Origin: Aspidiotus rigidus
Taxonomy: Eukaryota > Arthropoda > Insecta > Hemiptera > Diaspididae
Length of the DNA stretch: 64,000 nt
Assembly: GCA_035079385.1 (NCBI GenBank)
Contig: JAVHKY010000028.1
Coordinates: 1,550,001 to 1,614,000 of the forward strand
Reading direction: 5' to 3'
The notes beneath the pieces are model-generated. The model did not search any database, had not been told where the DNA came from, and saw only the letters and a list, made by a program, of their open reading frames with translations. The translations under genes and the position numbers were made by a program. How positions within the stretch are numbered: the stretch's first letter is position 1; every line of letters begins with the position of its first letter. This document shows positions 20,201-49,292 of this stretch, piece by piece.

Positions 20201-20864
20201 CTACAATGTTGTGTTTTTCCTGCTCGCAAGCCATAACTTTCTTTTTTTAAACGATAATAGATACTTGCATATTTTCTTCTCTTCTTTAAAGGAAAGTTCA
20301 TAATTCGACTTTATTTTGAGACGCTTGGAAGTTCGAATTGAGCGCCAAATATTTTTGTGAGCTGCGGTACATAAAACTTGAAAGCCCTGTTGCCACCCCT
20401 CAACACCATTGTTTGTCCTCGGAAGATCACTTAGCATGCTTGTATAGCATGACCAAAGTGCAATCGGAAAAGTTGGCTGACTTCTCTCAGTTTTTCCCTA
20501 GCCACGTTTCCTCGAAGTAGTTCACAACAGCATCTGTTTTGGAATGTATAATGTTTGATCGAGATAATTTTTTGAAAGCTGTTGGCTCGTCACTTTCAGG
20601 AACAAAAGCTAGGATAGGAAGACATTTCATGGCTAGAGTAAAATCACGGCAATTTTTTTTCCCCCCACCGGAATCTGTGAAAAAATTTCTGGATTTCGGA
20701 GTATACGTAATATGATGAAATTTTGAACTAGAATTACTCACAGAAAGTAAAATAGCGTGAAAATCCGGCAGAGGCCGAAGGCGATCCGCAACTATGTACG
20801 ACTGAAACACCTTTATACCCAATGAGATATAAGACCACTGCACTGTAAGATGGCGATTAGGCAC
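20201..20864 (-). pseudogene. MULE-type transposase C-terminal relic
   Basis: Two minus-strand frames give the MULE transposase tail in order: FTLAMKCLPILAFVPESDEP, VVNYFEETWLGKN, then after a frame break LPRTNNGVEGWQQGFQ. The same blocks occur as MRLLAALVFVPV, IDYFEDTWIGRP and APKTNNSVEGWHHGF in the better-preserved element at 57-58 kb. A stop follows the Y-F-E-x-T-W-L-G block and the upstream part is not coding, so it is a dead copy. No terminal inverted repeats were identified. Confidence 0.7.
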
Positions 20865-21689
20865 CGCTCCTGGTGACGAACATCTCTAGTTACTTGGTGG
20901 GGCATTCAAGGGAGGAAGATCCATACAATATGTTTAATGTAAATGTAATTAGTATATTATGCTGGAGGAATATTCAACGTGCACAAGTCCATTATTAATC
21001 ATCTACGATGAAAATCTTTGCGGTTGCGATCTGTTCTGATTCTGTTTCTTCTCCACTCATCTCTAGTTTCAATTTCAATACCCTACAGTATTGATCTTGA
21101 CCTCGAAGATGCCGTAGATTTACAAACAAAACATCCGTCCGCATTTAAATTTCTTTTCAAAATTGCTTTCATTTTATTTTGTATTTTCTTTATTTTCTTG
21201 TTTGTGAGGCGATTTGAGAAACCCTACCTAAACTCGCTTCGAAATTTTTTTCTGTCACAAACTTTCAGTAGGTAACTTTTTCCCAATTTTCTCAGAATTC
21301 ATTTTAAAAGTTGTAACTTCGAAAAATCATATCTCACGGAATTTGCAACCGATGTGGATAGTTTTTTTTTTTTTTTTTTGTTAGATTCAGAAACCTATCC
21401 TCAATTGGAAAATGTGAACAAAAAAAATAATGAAGCGACTTTAGGTACGGTTTCTTAGATCGCCTCACATATTAATCTGTTTCATATTTTTTTGTAATTC
21501 AATTTCAACAGACGGCCGTGCCGAAAAAATAATATACTTCGTATTCTTGAAGTTGCAATCAACATTTTGGAGCAACCTCTGTATCAGAGACGCTAAATAC
21601 ATAACATAAAAAAATAATTTCATATATCTGTGAATAGGATTAAATTGTTCTATAAGTTATAACCCATTCCCTGATAAAAATTTCAGTAT

Positions 21690-41031
<19,342 letters not shown>

Positions 41032-41379
41032 AAAAAAAGTTCAAATTAGGTATTACATTATGTATTTAATTCTTTGACTCTGTAGATATTTTCAAAAATC
41101 TATTACTCAGCTATATTAGACAAAATATTCATTATCTAAATCACGTGTTCAAATGATTACAAAAAATACAAAAATAGGTATTTTAAAAGCATTACATTTC
41201 TCTGATAAAAAATAAAAGACCCCATTCACTATATTTTCTCCTCTTAGCATTAACTCATATATATTTTTCCCGAATCTAGCAACTGTACCACCTGAAAAAA
41301 TTAGTAAGTTTTTGCTATCCCCAACCTCAAACCAAATGAGGAACAGGACTAGAATTTTCTTACCACCAAGAAGAGTGTA

Positions 41380-41470
41380 TACCCGAAGGTGTAGCAAATT
41401 ATATTGAACCACAAGAGAAACAGCCGCTAAACGTTCTCGGTTAAACAACCATCATCGGAGCGTAAACGAA
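41380..41470 (-). repeat. Penelope-terminus-related motif upstream of the GPCR start
   Basis: The minus strand reads GATGGTTGTTTAACCGAGAA, CGTTTAGCGGCTGTTTCT, TGTGGTTC. The Penelope 3' region at 54050-54110 has GAATGGTTGTTTAACCGAAA, GCGCGCTGGCGGC, TGCGGTTC. Related strings occur at 52310 and 55250. A GTAAG...TTTTTTTCAG pair at 41360-41289 suggests this may be spliced into the GPCR 5' UTR, but that is inference. Confidence 0.45.
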
Positions 41471-41639
41471 AGCGACTCTTACTGTCCAATAGCATTAACC
41501 TCCGTAAATTGATAAATTGTATACAAAAATACTAGATAAAATACTTCTTCGGTTTCCAGAACCCAAACAAATTCTATTCCGGTCTGATTATAACTCATTT
41601 TATGTTAAATTAGCCTTATTCATAAGGATTTATTTAAGG

Positions 41640-41721
41640 AGACGTTGGATCCATGCGTGGATCATGCGTGGATCATGCGTGGACCGATCGGTTTTTAGTT
41701 TTTGAGCCATCAGTGAGACAG
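41640..41721 (-). pseudogene. Older LINE, RNase H side of the split copy
   Basis: The minus strand reads LTDGSKTKNRSVHA, the first RNase H motif (T-D-G-S-K) of an I/jockey-type LINE. It continues the frame of the fragment at 44486-45209, from which it is separated by the R1-clade insertion. Downstream it degenerates into three GCGTGGATCAT repeats. Confidence 0.6.
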
Positions 41722-44485
41722 GGTCGCTGCTCCACAAAAGCTGGTAAGAAAATGGGCCGTTAAGAAGCTGAATAGCGACCGTTTGAAGGCTAGCTACCTT
41801 GCTCTCACATGGGATCAAGAAGAAGAGCAAGAAGGCAATGCGGAGGTGGCAGCAGAGAGGATGACCAAGACTGTCACCAAAGCTTGCGATGTAGCCATGC
41901 CCAGGCAAGGTCCACCAAAGAAGAGGAGAGCAGTTTACTGATGGAACAACAAGATTGCCGAGTTAAGGAAAGAGTGCAACCGTCAGCGCCGGATATACCA
42001 GCGTAGTAGTGGCCGCGAAGGGGCGCGGGCGGTTGCACTTGAATACCAGCTGGCTCGTAAAAGGCTGAAGAAGGCCATCAAGGACAACAAGAGTGCTGCA
42101 TGGCGAGAACTATGTGAGATGGCAGATGACGACCCGTTTGGAAAGCCTTATAAGATAGTGCTGAAGAAGCTAAAGGGCCTCTCAGCAATGAGCCGAATGG
42201 AGCCGGATGTTGTGGGTCAAATCATTGATGGCTTGTTCCCACAGCAGCCACCACCAATGGTAACGCTACCAATAGTAGAAGAGGATGATATATCCCTCCT
42301 GGGCACTGAGGAGGTGGATGCAGCAGTCAATAGACTGCGGGGTAAGTATTGGAAGGCTCCAGGCCCGGATGAGATTCCAAATCTAGTCTGGAGCGCCATA
42401 CATTCATTTGACCCAGCACTGCTTGTTGATACATTCAATGCGGCAATTGTTGGGGGACTGTTCCCTGTGCGATGGAAGAAAGCCAGGCTAGCGTTGATCG
42501 ATAAGAAGGATAAACCACCTGGTCTACCATCCTCTTATTGTCCACTTTGTCTGCTAGACAATGTTGGGAAACTTCTAGAAAGAGTGATAGCCAATCGTTT
42601 GGAGAGCTATCTGAAGGATAGAGATATATTCTCTGATAGCCAATACGATTTTCAAACTGGACGCTGCACATCAGATGCTGGGGTCCGGCTGAAGAGGATA
42701 GCCGAGTCAGCGATTGCTATGCGCCAGTTTTGCGCAGCCGCCAGCCTCGACATAAGAAATGCCTTCAATTTAATTTCATGGAAGATGATATTGGAAGCTA
42801 TTGTGGACGTAGGAGTGCCCGCATACCTGCTCAGGATGATCAGCAGCTATCTTAGCTGCCGTGAAATCCAAGCAGAGACGTCTGCTGGTACAGTAGAGCG
42901 CCCTGTTACTTGTGGGGTGCCGCAGGGGTCGGTCCTTGGGCCGCTTTTGTGGTGCATCGCATTTAACGGAATCTTTAAGGTGAAGCTGCCACCGGGGGTT
43001 GAGCTTATCTGCTATGCGGATGACACCCTCGTGGTATGCCCCGCCGAAACAACTGTAGCGGTGGAGAGCAGGGTAAACCGGGCCCTAGAGGATGTGACGC
43101 GTTGGATCGAGTCGGCTGGACTTGAACTTGCAGCAAATAAGACGGAGGCCATCTTATTCACGACCCGTCGGAAGTTCAAGCCACCCACCTTTCGCCTGCA
43201 AGGTGTGGAAATTGAAACCAAGAAGCAAATGAAATACCTGGGCATCTATTTTGACTCAACGCTGAGCTTCAGGCACCATTTCCTGATGGCAGCGGAAAAG
43301 GCGGGCCGGGTAGTTGGATACCTAAGCTGCCTGATGAGGAACCTAGGAGGACCGAGAGAAGCAGGCAGAAGGATCATGATGAGCACCGCCTTGTCGATCG
43401 TCCTACATGGTGCGCCAGTGTGGGCCGACTCCATGAAGATACCATACCGAAGGAGAGAGATGGTAAAGATCCAACGAAGAGCTGCGCTAAGGTGTGTTAG
43501 TGCCTACTGCACTGTCTCGACGGAGGCTCTTTGTGTATTAGCACGTTCACCACCAATCGAGCTCCTTGCTGATGAGAGAGCGGTGGTGTTCGAAGCAAAG
43601 AAGAGAACGACGACCAATCAAGAAGCTTTACGGATCAAGCAGAAGGCCAGGCGCTCCTTGCATGTAGAGTGGAAAGCAAGAATTGCCCAGAGTGAGCTGC
43701 GTACATGGACAACCCGTGTGCTAATACGCGACCTTGATGAGTGGACGAACCGACACCGTGGTCAGCTGAACTTTCACCTGACGCAGGTGTTATAAGCGGC
43801 CATGGCTGCTTCAACAAGTACCTTCGCGAGAAGTTAAGGAAAGTTGAGCAGGCAACGTGTTCGCACTGTAACCAAGGGCGGGATGATGGACCACAACACA
43901 CCTTATTTGAGTGTGAAGCGTGGAGGCGTGAGCGGGACGAGCTTAGTGGTCCCTTCAAGAGATCGGGGTAGATGAAGTGCTCGACCCGAGTAGCCTGGTA
44001 CCCACCATGCTAGGTTCCGAAGAAGTATGGAACCAGTGTCTGCATTTGCGGCCACCATCATGAAGAGGAAGATGGACCAGGAATGGAATAGGCAAATGCA
44101 GAACCACGCTATGGCCTACAGCACCTGTGTACCATCAACATCCAGATCTGCAGGAAGAAGAGGACCAAGATCTTCCCTGAAGAGAGAAGAAGATGAAGAA
44201 ACTCCAACAGTGACCTACTGTATTGTGTATTGTGGTGGTGTTTGTTGTTGTGAGTGTTCTTATGTTTTTGTGCGTGCCAGGGGGTCACTGCAGCTTGGCG
44301 GTTGCCAAAGCAACTTGGCAGTTGCCGAGTAGAAGAGGGGGTTCGCCTAGGAGATTCCTCCTTCACTGAAGTTATACCCGAGAGGGTCGATTCCGGTGTT
44401 GGAGGAAACAATATTAAATGCATACGCAACCCGCACCTATTCCATGATGGATGACGGACGGTGCTGCACATGCGACACAAAAGCG
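41722..44485 (+). mobile_element. 5'-truncated R1-clade LINE with 13-bp target duplication
   Basis: ATCAGTGAGACAG occurs immediately before (41709-41721) and after (44486-44498) the element. Inside is the 3' two-thirds of an R1-type ORF2 plus a ~500-bp 3' UTR. The target lies in an older minus-strand LINE whose reading frame is continuous if the insert and one duplicate are removed, which supports both borders. The 3' end lacks a clear poly(A); a second 3'-end copy with a T/A run is at 47291-47524. Confidence 0.88.
41741..43971 (+). pseudogene. R1-clade LINE ORF2: reverse transcriptase and CCHC
   Basis: The frame starts in the region between endonuclease and RT (VRKWAVKKLNSDRLKASYLA), passes a stop at about 41938 where a Trp is expected (VY-stop-NNKIAELRKECNRQRR), then runs intact from 42119 to 43795. 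RT motifs: KAPGPDEIPNLVW, LLDNVGKLLERVIANRLE, ASLDIRNAFN, GVPQGSVLGPLLW, CYADDTLV (catalytic Y-A-D-D), NKTEAILFT, KYLGIYFDS. A frameshift near 43790 moves the C-terminus (SGHGCFNKYLREKL, then CSHCNQGRDDGPQHTLFEC, the R1-type zinc motif) to the next frame. The endonuclease is missing. Inactive; one stop and one frameshift only, so moderately young. Confidence 0.9.
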
Positions 44486-45209
44486 ATCAGTGAGACAGAG
44501 AGTGTGACCAGGATATTCTTGAATAAGGTTTCTGGTGAAAGTGCTTTTAGATTTTGGGACTTCTGTGAGATTTAAGTGGATATGATGGACTGGGTGAGGG
44601 TCCAAGGTGGAGACGACATATAAATAAGTAGAAAGGGGTTAACTGTGAAAGGTTCAATGAGAGAGTGTTTGAATTGAAGGTTTGTTTCTGGAGGCTGGAG
44701 GAAGGTAATTGTTTGATTTGAAGATGAAATTAAAGATGGGGTGATGAAGGAACCGACAGACAATTGATAAGAAGTCGAAAGTGGAGAGGAGGTTCGGCAG
44801 GCTCGGCACATAAACTGATTTTGGGACTTGTTCGAAATCCTGAGCTTGGAGGTTTGAGTGATGTCTAGGAAAGAAAGGGCCGTAATCTAGACGCGCGCGA
44901 ATAAGACTTTTGTTAAGATGGAGAAGAAGTTTTTTGTTGCATCTTTGGAGGGGTGAGAGATAAATTTTAGTATGTTTCAGGCACGAGTACATTTAGCTTT
45001 GAGAAATTTGATGTAGGGGGTCCAGGTGAGTTTTTGATCAAAATGTGCGTAAGGAGTTCGGCAGAGTTGCCAGAGGGGTTTTGAAAATCTGGCGTAGCCA
45101 AATAAATAAAGATCATTTTTAATGTTTTCCTCTGTGTCCTGTGGAATTTATTTGAAAAAGCCATATTAGGGTTCAATTCGAACATATGTGTAATACTAAA
45201 GCATAACAT
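44486..45209 (-). pseudogene. Older LINE, RT C-terminal side of the split copy
   Basis: The minus strand gives a degraded thumb/C-terminal region: KMIFIYLATPDFQN, LLLHLNKSLIRARLDYGPFF (the L-x-x-L-x-x-S-L-I-R-x-x-L-D-Y-G motif), then frames broken by stops to GHTLCLTD at the R1 insertion point. It continues at 41721 into the RNase H domain. Confidence 0.65.
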
Positions 45210-46790
45210 AGCTTACTCCTCTTGTATAAAGTATTTTTGGCGGCTGGCTTTCATGGGCTCGCCCCATAAGAAATCAAAAAATTATGTGAATATACATAAG
45301 TGGGTACGCTGCACCCATAACCGGAAGTTTACTCACTTCTACGCGGGCGTCTCCACATCGTCCAAAAAGTCATCACCCAAGAGCAGTATGCAAGCGATTA
45401 ATCCAGATCATATAAATTCCCAATCTACATGGAAGAACAGCCACAAATACGCCGAAGAAAGATTGTCGGTACCGGTAGGCATATTAGTATACTCACCAAA
45501 ATGAGTCACAGACAATAATGTCTAAAAAGTATTTGTAGTTTAAGAACATTACCGATACAAATTATGAACACGTGCTTTGGTAGCAACAAATATTTAGCGA
45601 TGAAATAATAAAACGTCACTTTAAATTGCAAACGAACGAAACGTCGGTCGTCTTGCGACAGTCGTCTTTAAACGGATAGGTATTGTATAATCTATTCTAA
45701 ATGAAATAATTTTTCTGAATTCAGTGTGATATATTCGTACAAGAAGTGTGTCACTAGGTACTTTTTTAGATATTTTAAAAATATTACAGTTCCGTAGTTT
45801 CAATCCGATTGTACCAATATATACAAGCTATCTGGTTTTTCAGCGTTTCTTGATTTTTTAGATAATTACGATGCAAAATTTTAATATTCAAGGCTTCCTA
45901 CCAGTCTCGGTGGGGACTGCGTATTTAATATATTCTCAGATGGCTCCTATTTTTGAGTTGCATTCATCATACCAGTAAAAGTTCAAGATCGAATGTCATA
46001 CTCTGATACTCTTCGGTCGTCCATTTTACTCAAGAAATACGTATGGTAAATTTTAAAAACACGAAAAACTCTTTGGCTATACCAAATAAAACTTATTGGC
46101 CTTTCATGACATGGATTTTTTTTTTAAAGCAAATCCGAACAAAATCTCTTATTATTCAATAGTCTATATGATGTACGGGTAAAAATTTATCTGCACTTTT
46201 CAGTATCTAATCCGATTTTGTAGTCTACGCTTGAGTAATAAATCAAACTAAAGAATCATATCGCAAAACTACCCAATTATGTACCTACTAAAATCATTCT
46301 GTTTGTCAACGACAAAATTCGGTTATTTTGTTCGAAATCTATTATATTGCATCAAAGAATGGAAGAGGAATAAGATTTGAATTGACAAACGAGTTAGACC
46401 TTTAATGAACGTGAATAAGTACCCAGATAAAATTTGGGTATGATGATGAACAGGTGAATATTGCAAGAAAATCGTTAATCAAGAGCCTAGATTATGAAAG
46501 GCACTCAAGCACGAATGTTATAATTTGAAAACTGAAGAGATTTTTATCTGACTACAGAATTATCAGGAAAGATAAGTTTTGAAATGAGATACACTTTCTG
46601 TACTTTGTAAGCTGTAGGCAGTTGACTAGACGCGATTTTTGAATTAAGCTGTCTGTGTCACCTATGTGTAAAAGACCACCGCCCAGCTTGCCAAAGCTGG
46701 AAGAATACAGTTTCTTCAATTGTTGTCATCGGTTTTCTGTTTCTGAAACAGAATTTATCGACTCCAGTAAATTATACCGAAGTAAGTATG
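45210..46790. other. No gene recognised
   Basis: AT-rich sequence between two LINE/Penelope blocks. A short plus-strand ORF (45253-45504, KKSKNYVNIHKWVRCTHNRK) has no known family. Nothing else supported. Confidence 0.3.
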
Positions 46791-46839
46791 AATGCTAGCG
46801 ATGTGTATACGATTTGAATTCTTGCACTGTTTAACGGTT

Positions 46840-48300
46840 GGATGGAATATTTTTTCAGGAAAACGACAAAATTCTTCGACAATATGGTACATATTATGGA
46901 CCCCAACTTCGAACGAAAAGTTATTAGCCCATAAAATCGTTGACGAAAAAGAAGAGAAGAAAGTGGAACAAAGACGTACCAATGACGCCGAGAAGGATAA
47001 AGTAAGGCTTGATTTCTATTTCGTCAAACCGCAGGTAAAGGAAAGGGTAGCATTGCTCCTTAAACCTATCCCTGTAGTTCCCCTCCTGTATGGGCTGTCT
47101 AAGGTCCATAAGAAAGATATTCCAATGTATGTCGTATCGTTTCGTTTGTATCTTCTTCCACGTGTTCCTAGCGAGATTCTTGGACCGTTGGTTCAAATCT
47201 AGAGTAGATTTTGAGTCGCCCTACTCTGTGAAAAATTCGGTTTCCTTGGCTGATAGGCTTAAAAATGTCATTCTTCCGCCCGGTTCGACCTTTTTTTTTT
47301 TTTTTTTCTCCATAATAATCGCGTTTAAGTCGCATTTGCAGACACCGTCCGTTCTCCATAAAGGAGTAGGTGCGGGTTGCGTATGCATTTAATTATGTTT
47401 CCTCTAACACCGGAATCGACCCTTTCGAGCATAACATCAGTGAAGGAAGAATCTCCTCTGAGAACTCCCTCTTCTACTCGGCAACTGCCAAGCTGCTTTG
47501 GCAATCGCCACGCTGCAGTGCCCCATGGGAGACCTTTTAGTTCAATCTAGTACTTTTCACGATGAATTGGCAGCAATTTTCAATTTGCTTAATATTTTTT
47601 GGTCTCCCAACTTTTGTAAATTAGATGGAAAATTCGAGTTTCCTGAGGAGGTTGGCATCCCCATAGGTTCCCCTTTGGGTCCCCTCATCTCGGAGATCTT
47701 CATGTCTAAATTTGAGCTTGTTCTCTTCTCCTCTGGCTAGCTGTTCTTGAGTCATATATTTTACTCGTACAGGTACGTCGACGAAGTGTTGTGTACGTAG
47801 ACTGGTCCTCGGTATCTCCTTTTGGAGTTTCTAAAGTATGTGAACAACCAGTACCCTTCCATAAAATTCACCTTGGACGTTGGCGGTTCATCCATTAATT
47901 CTTCGACTTGACGATCTGTGATAGAGACGGCGTCCATGACGTCGCCATTTACAGGAAAGATACTTTGACCGATATTACTGCCCACGGCAAATCTTTTTGC
48001 CCTGTCGCCCACATATTCGCTCCTTTTAACAGCTTAATTCATCGGCTGACCAGTATTCCGTTGAGTCAGTCTGCCGCTGTTGACTATAAAGCACTTGGCC
48101 AGAGTAAATGAGGTTAACCTAGATAGTGGCCGTATGATGAAAATGCCTAGGTTCCACCACTTCCCTCCCTCGCAATCCGACCCTAGACTGTAAAAAGCGT
48201 TGGATAAGGCTCCCGTTCTTAAGGAAGTTATCTTCTCAATCGGGTCGTGTCCTCCGGCCATTTGGTTTTCGGCCTGTGTATTATCAGAAAGAAAAGAATA
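46840..48300 (+). pseudogene. Decayed Penelope-like element A
   Basis: Fragments follow the Penelope RT order: PVVPLLYGLSKVHKKDIPM (about 47070), WFKSRVDFESPYSVKNSVSL (in the next frame), then after a LINE insertion FCKLDGKFEFPEEVGIPIGS with PLGPLISEIFMSKFE (about 47620-47720), YRYVDEVL (about 47770, first catalytic-box Asp kept, second changed to Glu), and a further stretch matching FAPFNSLIHRLTSIPLSQSA (48010-48080). Many frameshifts and stops. The GIY-YIG part is missing, where an inverted Penelope copy starts. Confidence 0.75.
47291..47524 (-). mobile_element. 5'-truncated R1-LINE 3' end inside Penelope A
   Basis: Starts (plus strand) with 16 Ts, the reverse of a poly(A) tail, then matches the reverse complement of about 44277-44485 (GCGGGTTGCGTATGCATTTA, CACCGGAATCGACCCT, CTTCTACTCGGCAACTGCCA). 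It interrupts the Penelope RT between PPGS and MGDLL, with loss of about 65 bp of target. Confidence 0.8.
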
Positions 48301-48329
48301 GAATTGATCCGGTTCTCAAGTTTACGGTC

Positions 48330-49292
48330 GGACATATCGAAGAAAAGCTCCACAATACTCAAAAAAGTAAACTGGAGGGCAATTTGCAAGAACCGCAGAA
48401 AAATATACAGGAAGCCGCGAGCGCGCTTTCGGTTAAGCAACCATTCTCAAGCGTAGATAAAAAGCGACTCGACGAGATGGGAAAATAGAACAGTCACAAC
48501 GACGGAGGAGAAGAAATCATGATTGAACTAGCGAAGTATGAGACTGTGAGTCATACTCGTAAACTAGCTCGACCAACCCCTCGTCCGGAATGTACCTGTT
48601 GAGTAGATTTATATTATCGGTATTAAGATGACGAATAATTTCAATGTTTTCCAGAGCACGGCGTTTGAAGTAAGCCTTCTCTCTGTGAAGGAGGGTTTCT
48701 GACCCCTCCCTGAAACCATGACCACTAGTAATAAGGTGGTCAGCAAATGCGGATTCGCCCAAATGCCTTTTTTCCCAATCTTTTAGGTGTTCAGCCACTC
48801 TAATTTTAATCTGACGACTAGTCTCGCCGACATACATCCCATTACAGTCCCTGCAAGCTATTCTATAAACTCCGCTCTTTTCAAGGGGCGGGGTAGGGTC
48901 CTCTGACCTGAATAGTAGCCCTTTTACCGTCGTAGCATTATAAAACACCGGACGGAGACTGAAGGGGCGGAGGGCGCGACTCAATTTCGAAGAAAATTTA
49001 CCCAAGAAGGGGAGCTTAATGAAACGGGTCCTGCTATCGACAGAAGAGTCGCGGGGGAGGGAGGTAGTTGAATCAAGGCAATTCCGCGTGATCTTTCTCC
49101 GGATCATAAGGTCAATGTCTACGTTGACCTCATTCACTCTAGCCGAGTATTTTATAATATTGAGTTCTTTTTGGAAAGCTGCCTGGTTCAGCGGGATGAG
49201 GGTTAGCCGATGAATAAAGCTATTAAACGCCGCGAACTTGTGAGAAACAGGGCAGAATGGACGACAATATCGGTCGAAGTATCTTTTCTATA
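48330..49292 (-). pseudogene. Penelope element B, inverted copy (linker and GIY-YIG)
   Basis: Reverse complement of about 53195-54165, with few differences. The coding part reads KLPFLGKFSSKLSRALRPFS, KSGVYRIACRDCNGMYVGET, SRQIKIRVAEHLKDWEKRHL, the GIY-YIG endonuclease (Y, Y, G, and R of the R-x-x-x-H helix present). It ends at 48517 with the same tail as copy C. The copy continues beyond the Ginger insertion at 51820-51907, where it is cut off in GGSNINFLDLT-like sequence. It forms the inverted partner of element C. Confidence 0.88.

Noticed and set aside
21018..21275. Plus-strand 85-residue ORF with a signal-like start and a hydrophobic segment
   Set aside because: AT-rich sequence easily yields Phe/Ile/Leu-rich frames; it starts at TTG, has no homology, and lies directly downstream of the GPCR stop on the other strand.
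44027..44480. ORFs on both strands at 44.0-44.5 kb
   Set aside because: They lie in the 3' UTR of the R1-clade LINE; the antisense 3' end at 47.3-47.5 kb shows the same sequence as a UTR.
45253..45504. Plus-strand ORF rich in Lys/Ser/His
   Set aside because: No known family and no exon signals; unsupported beyond being open.
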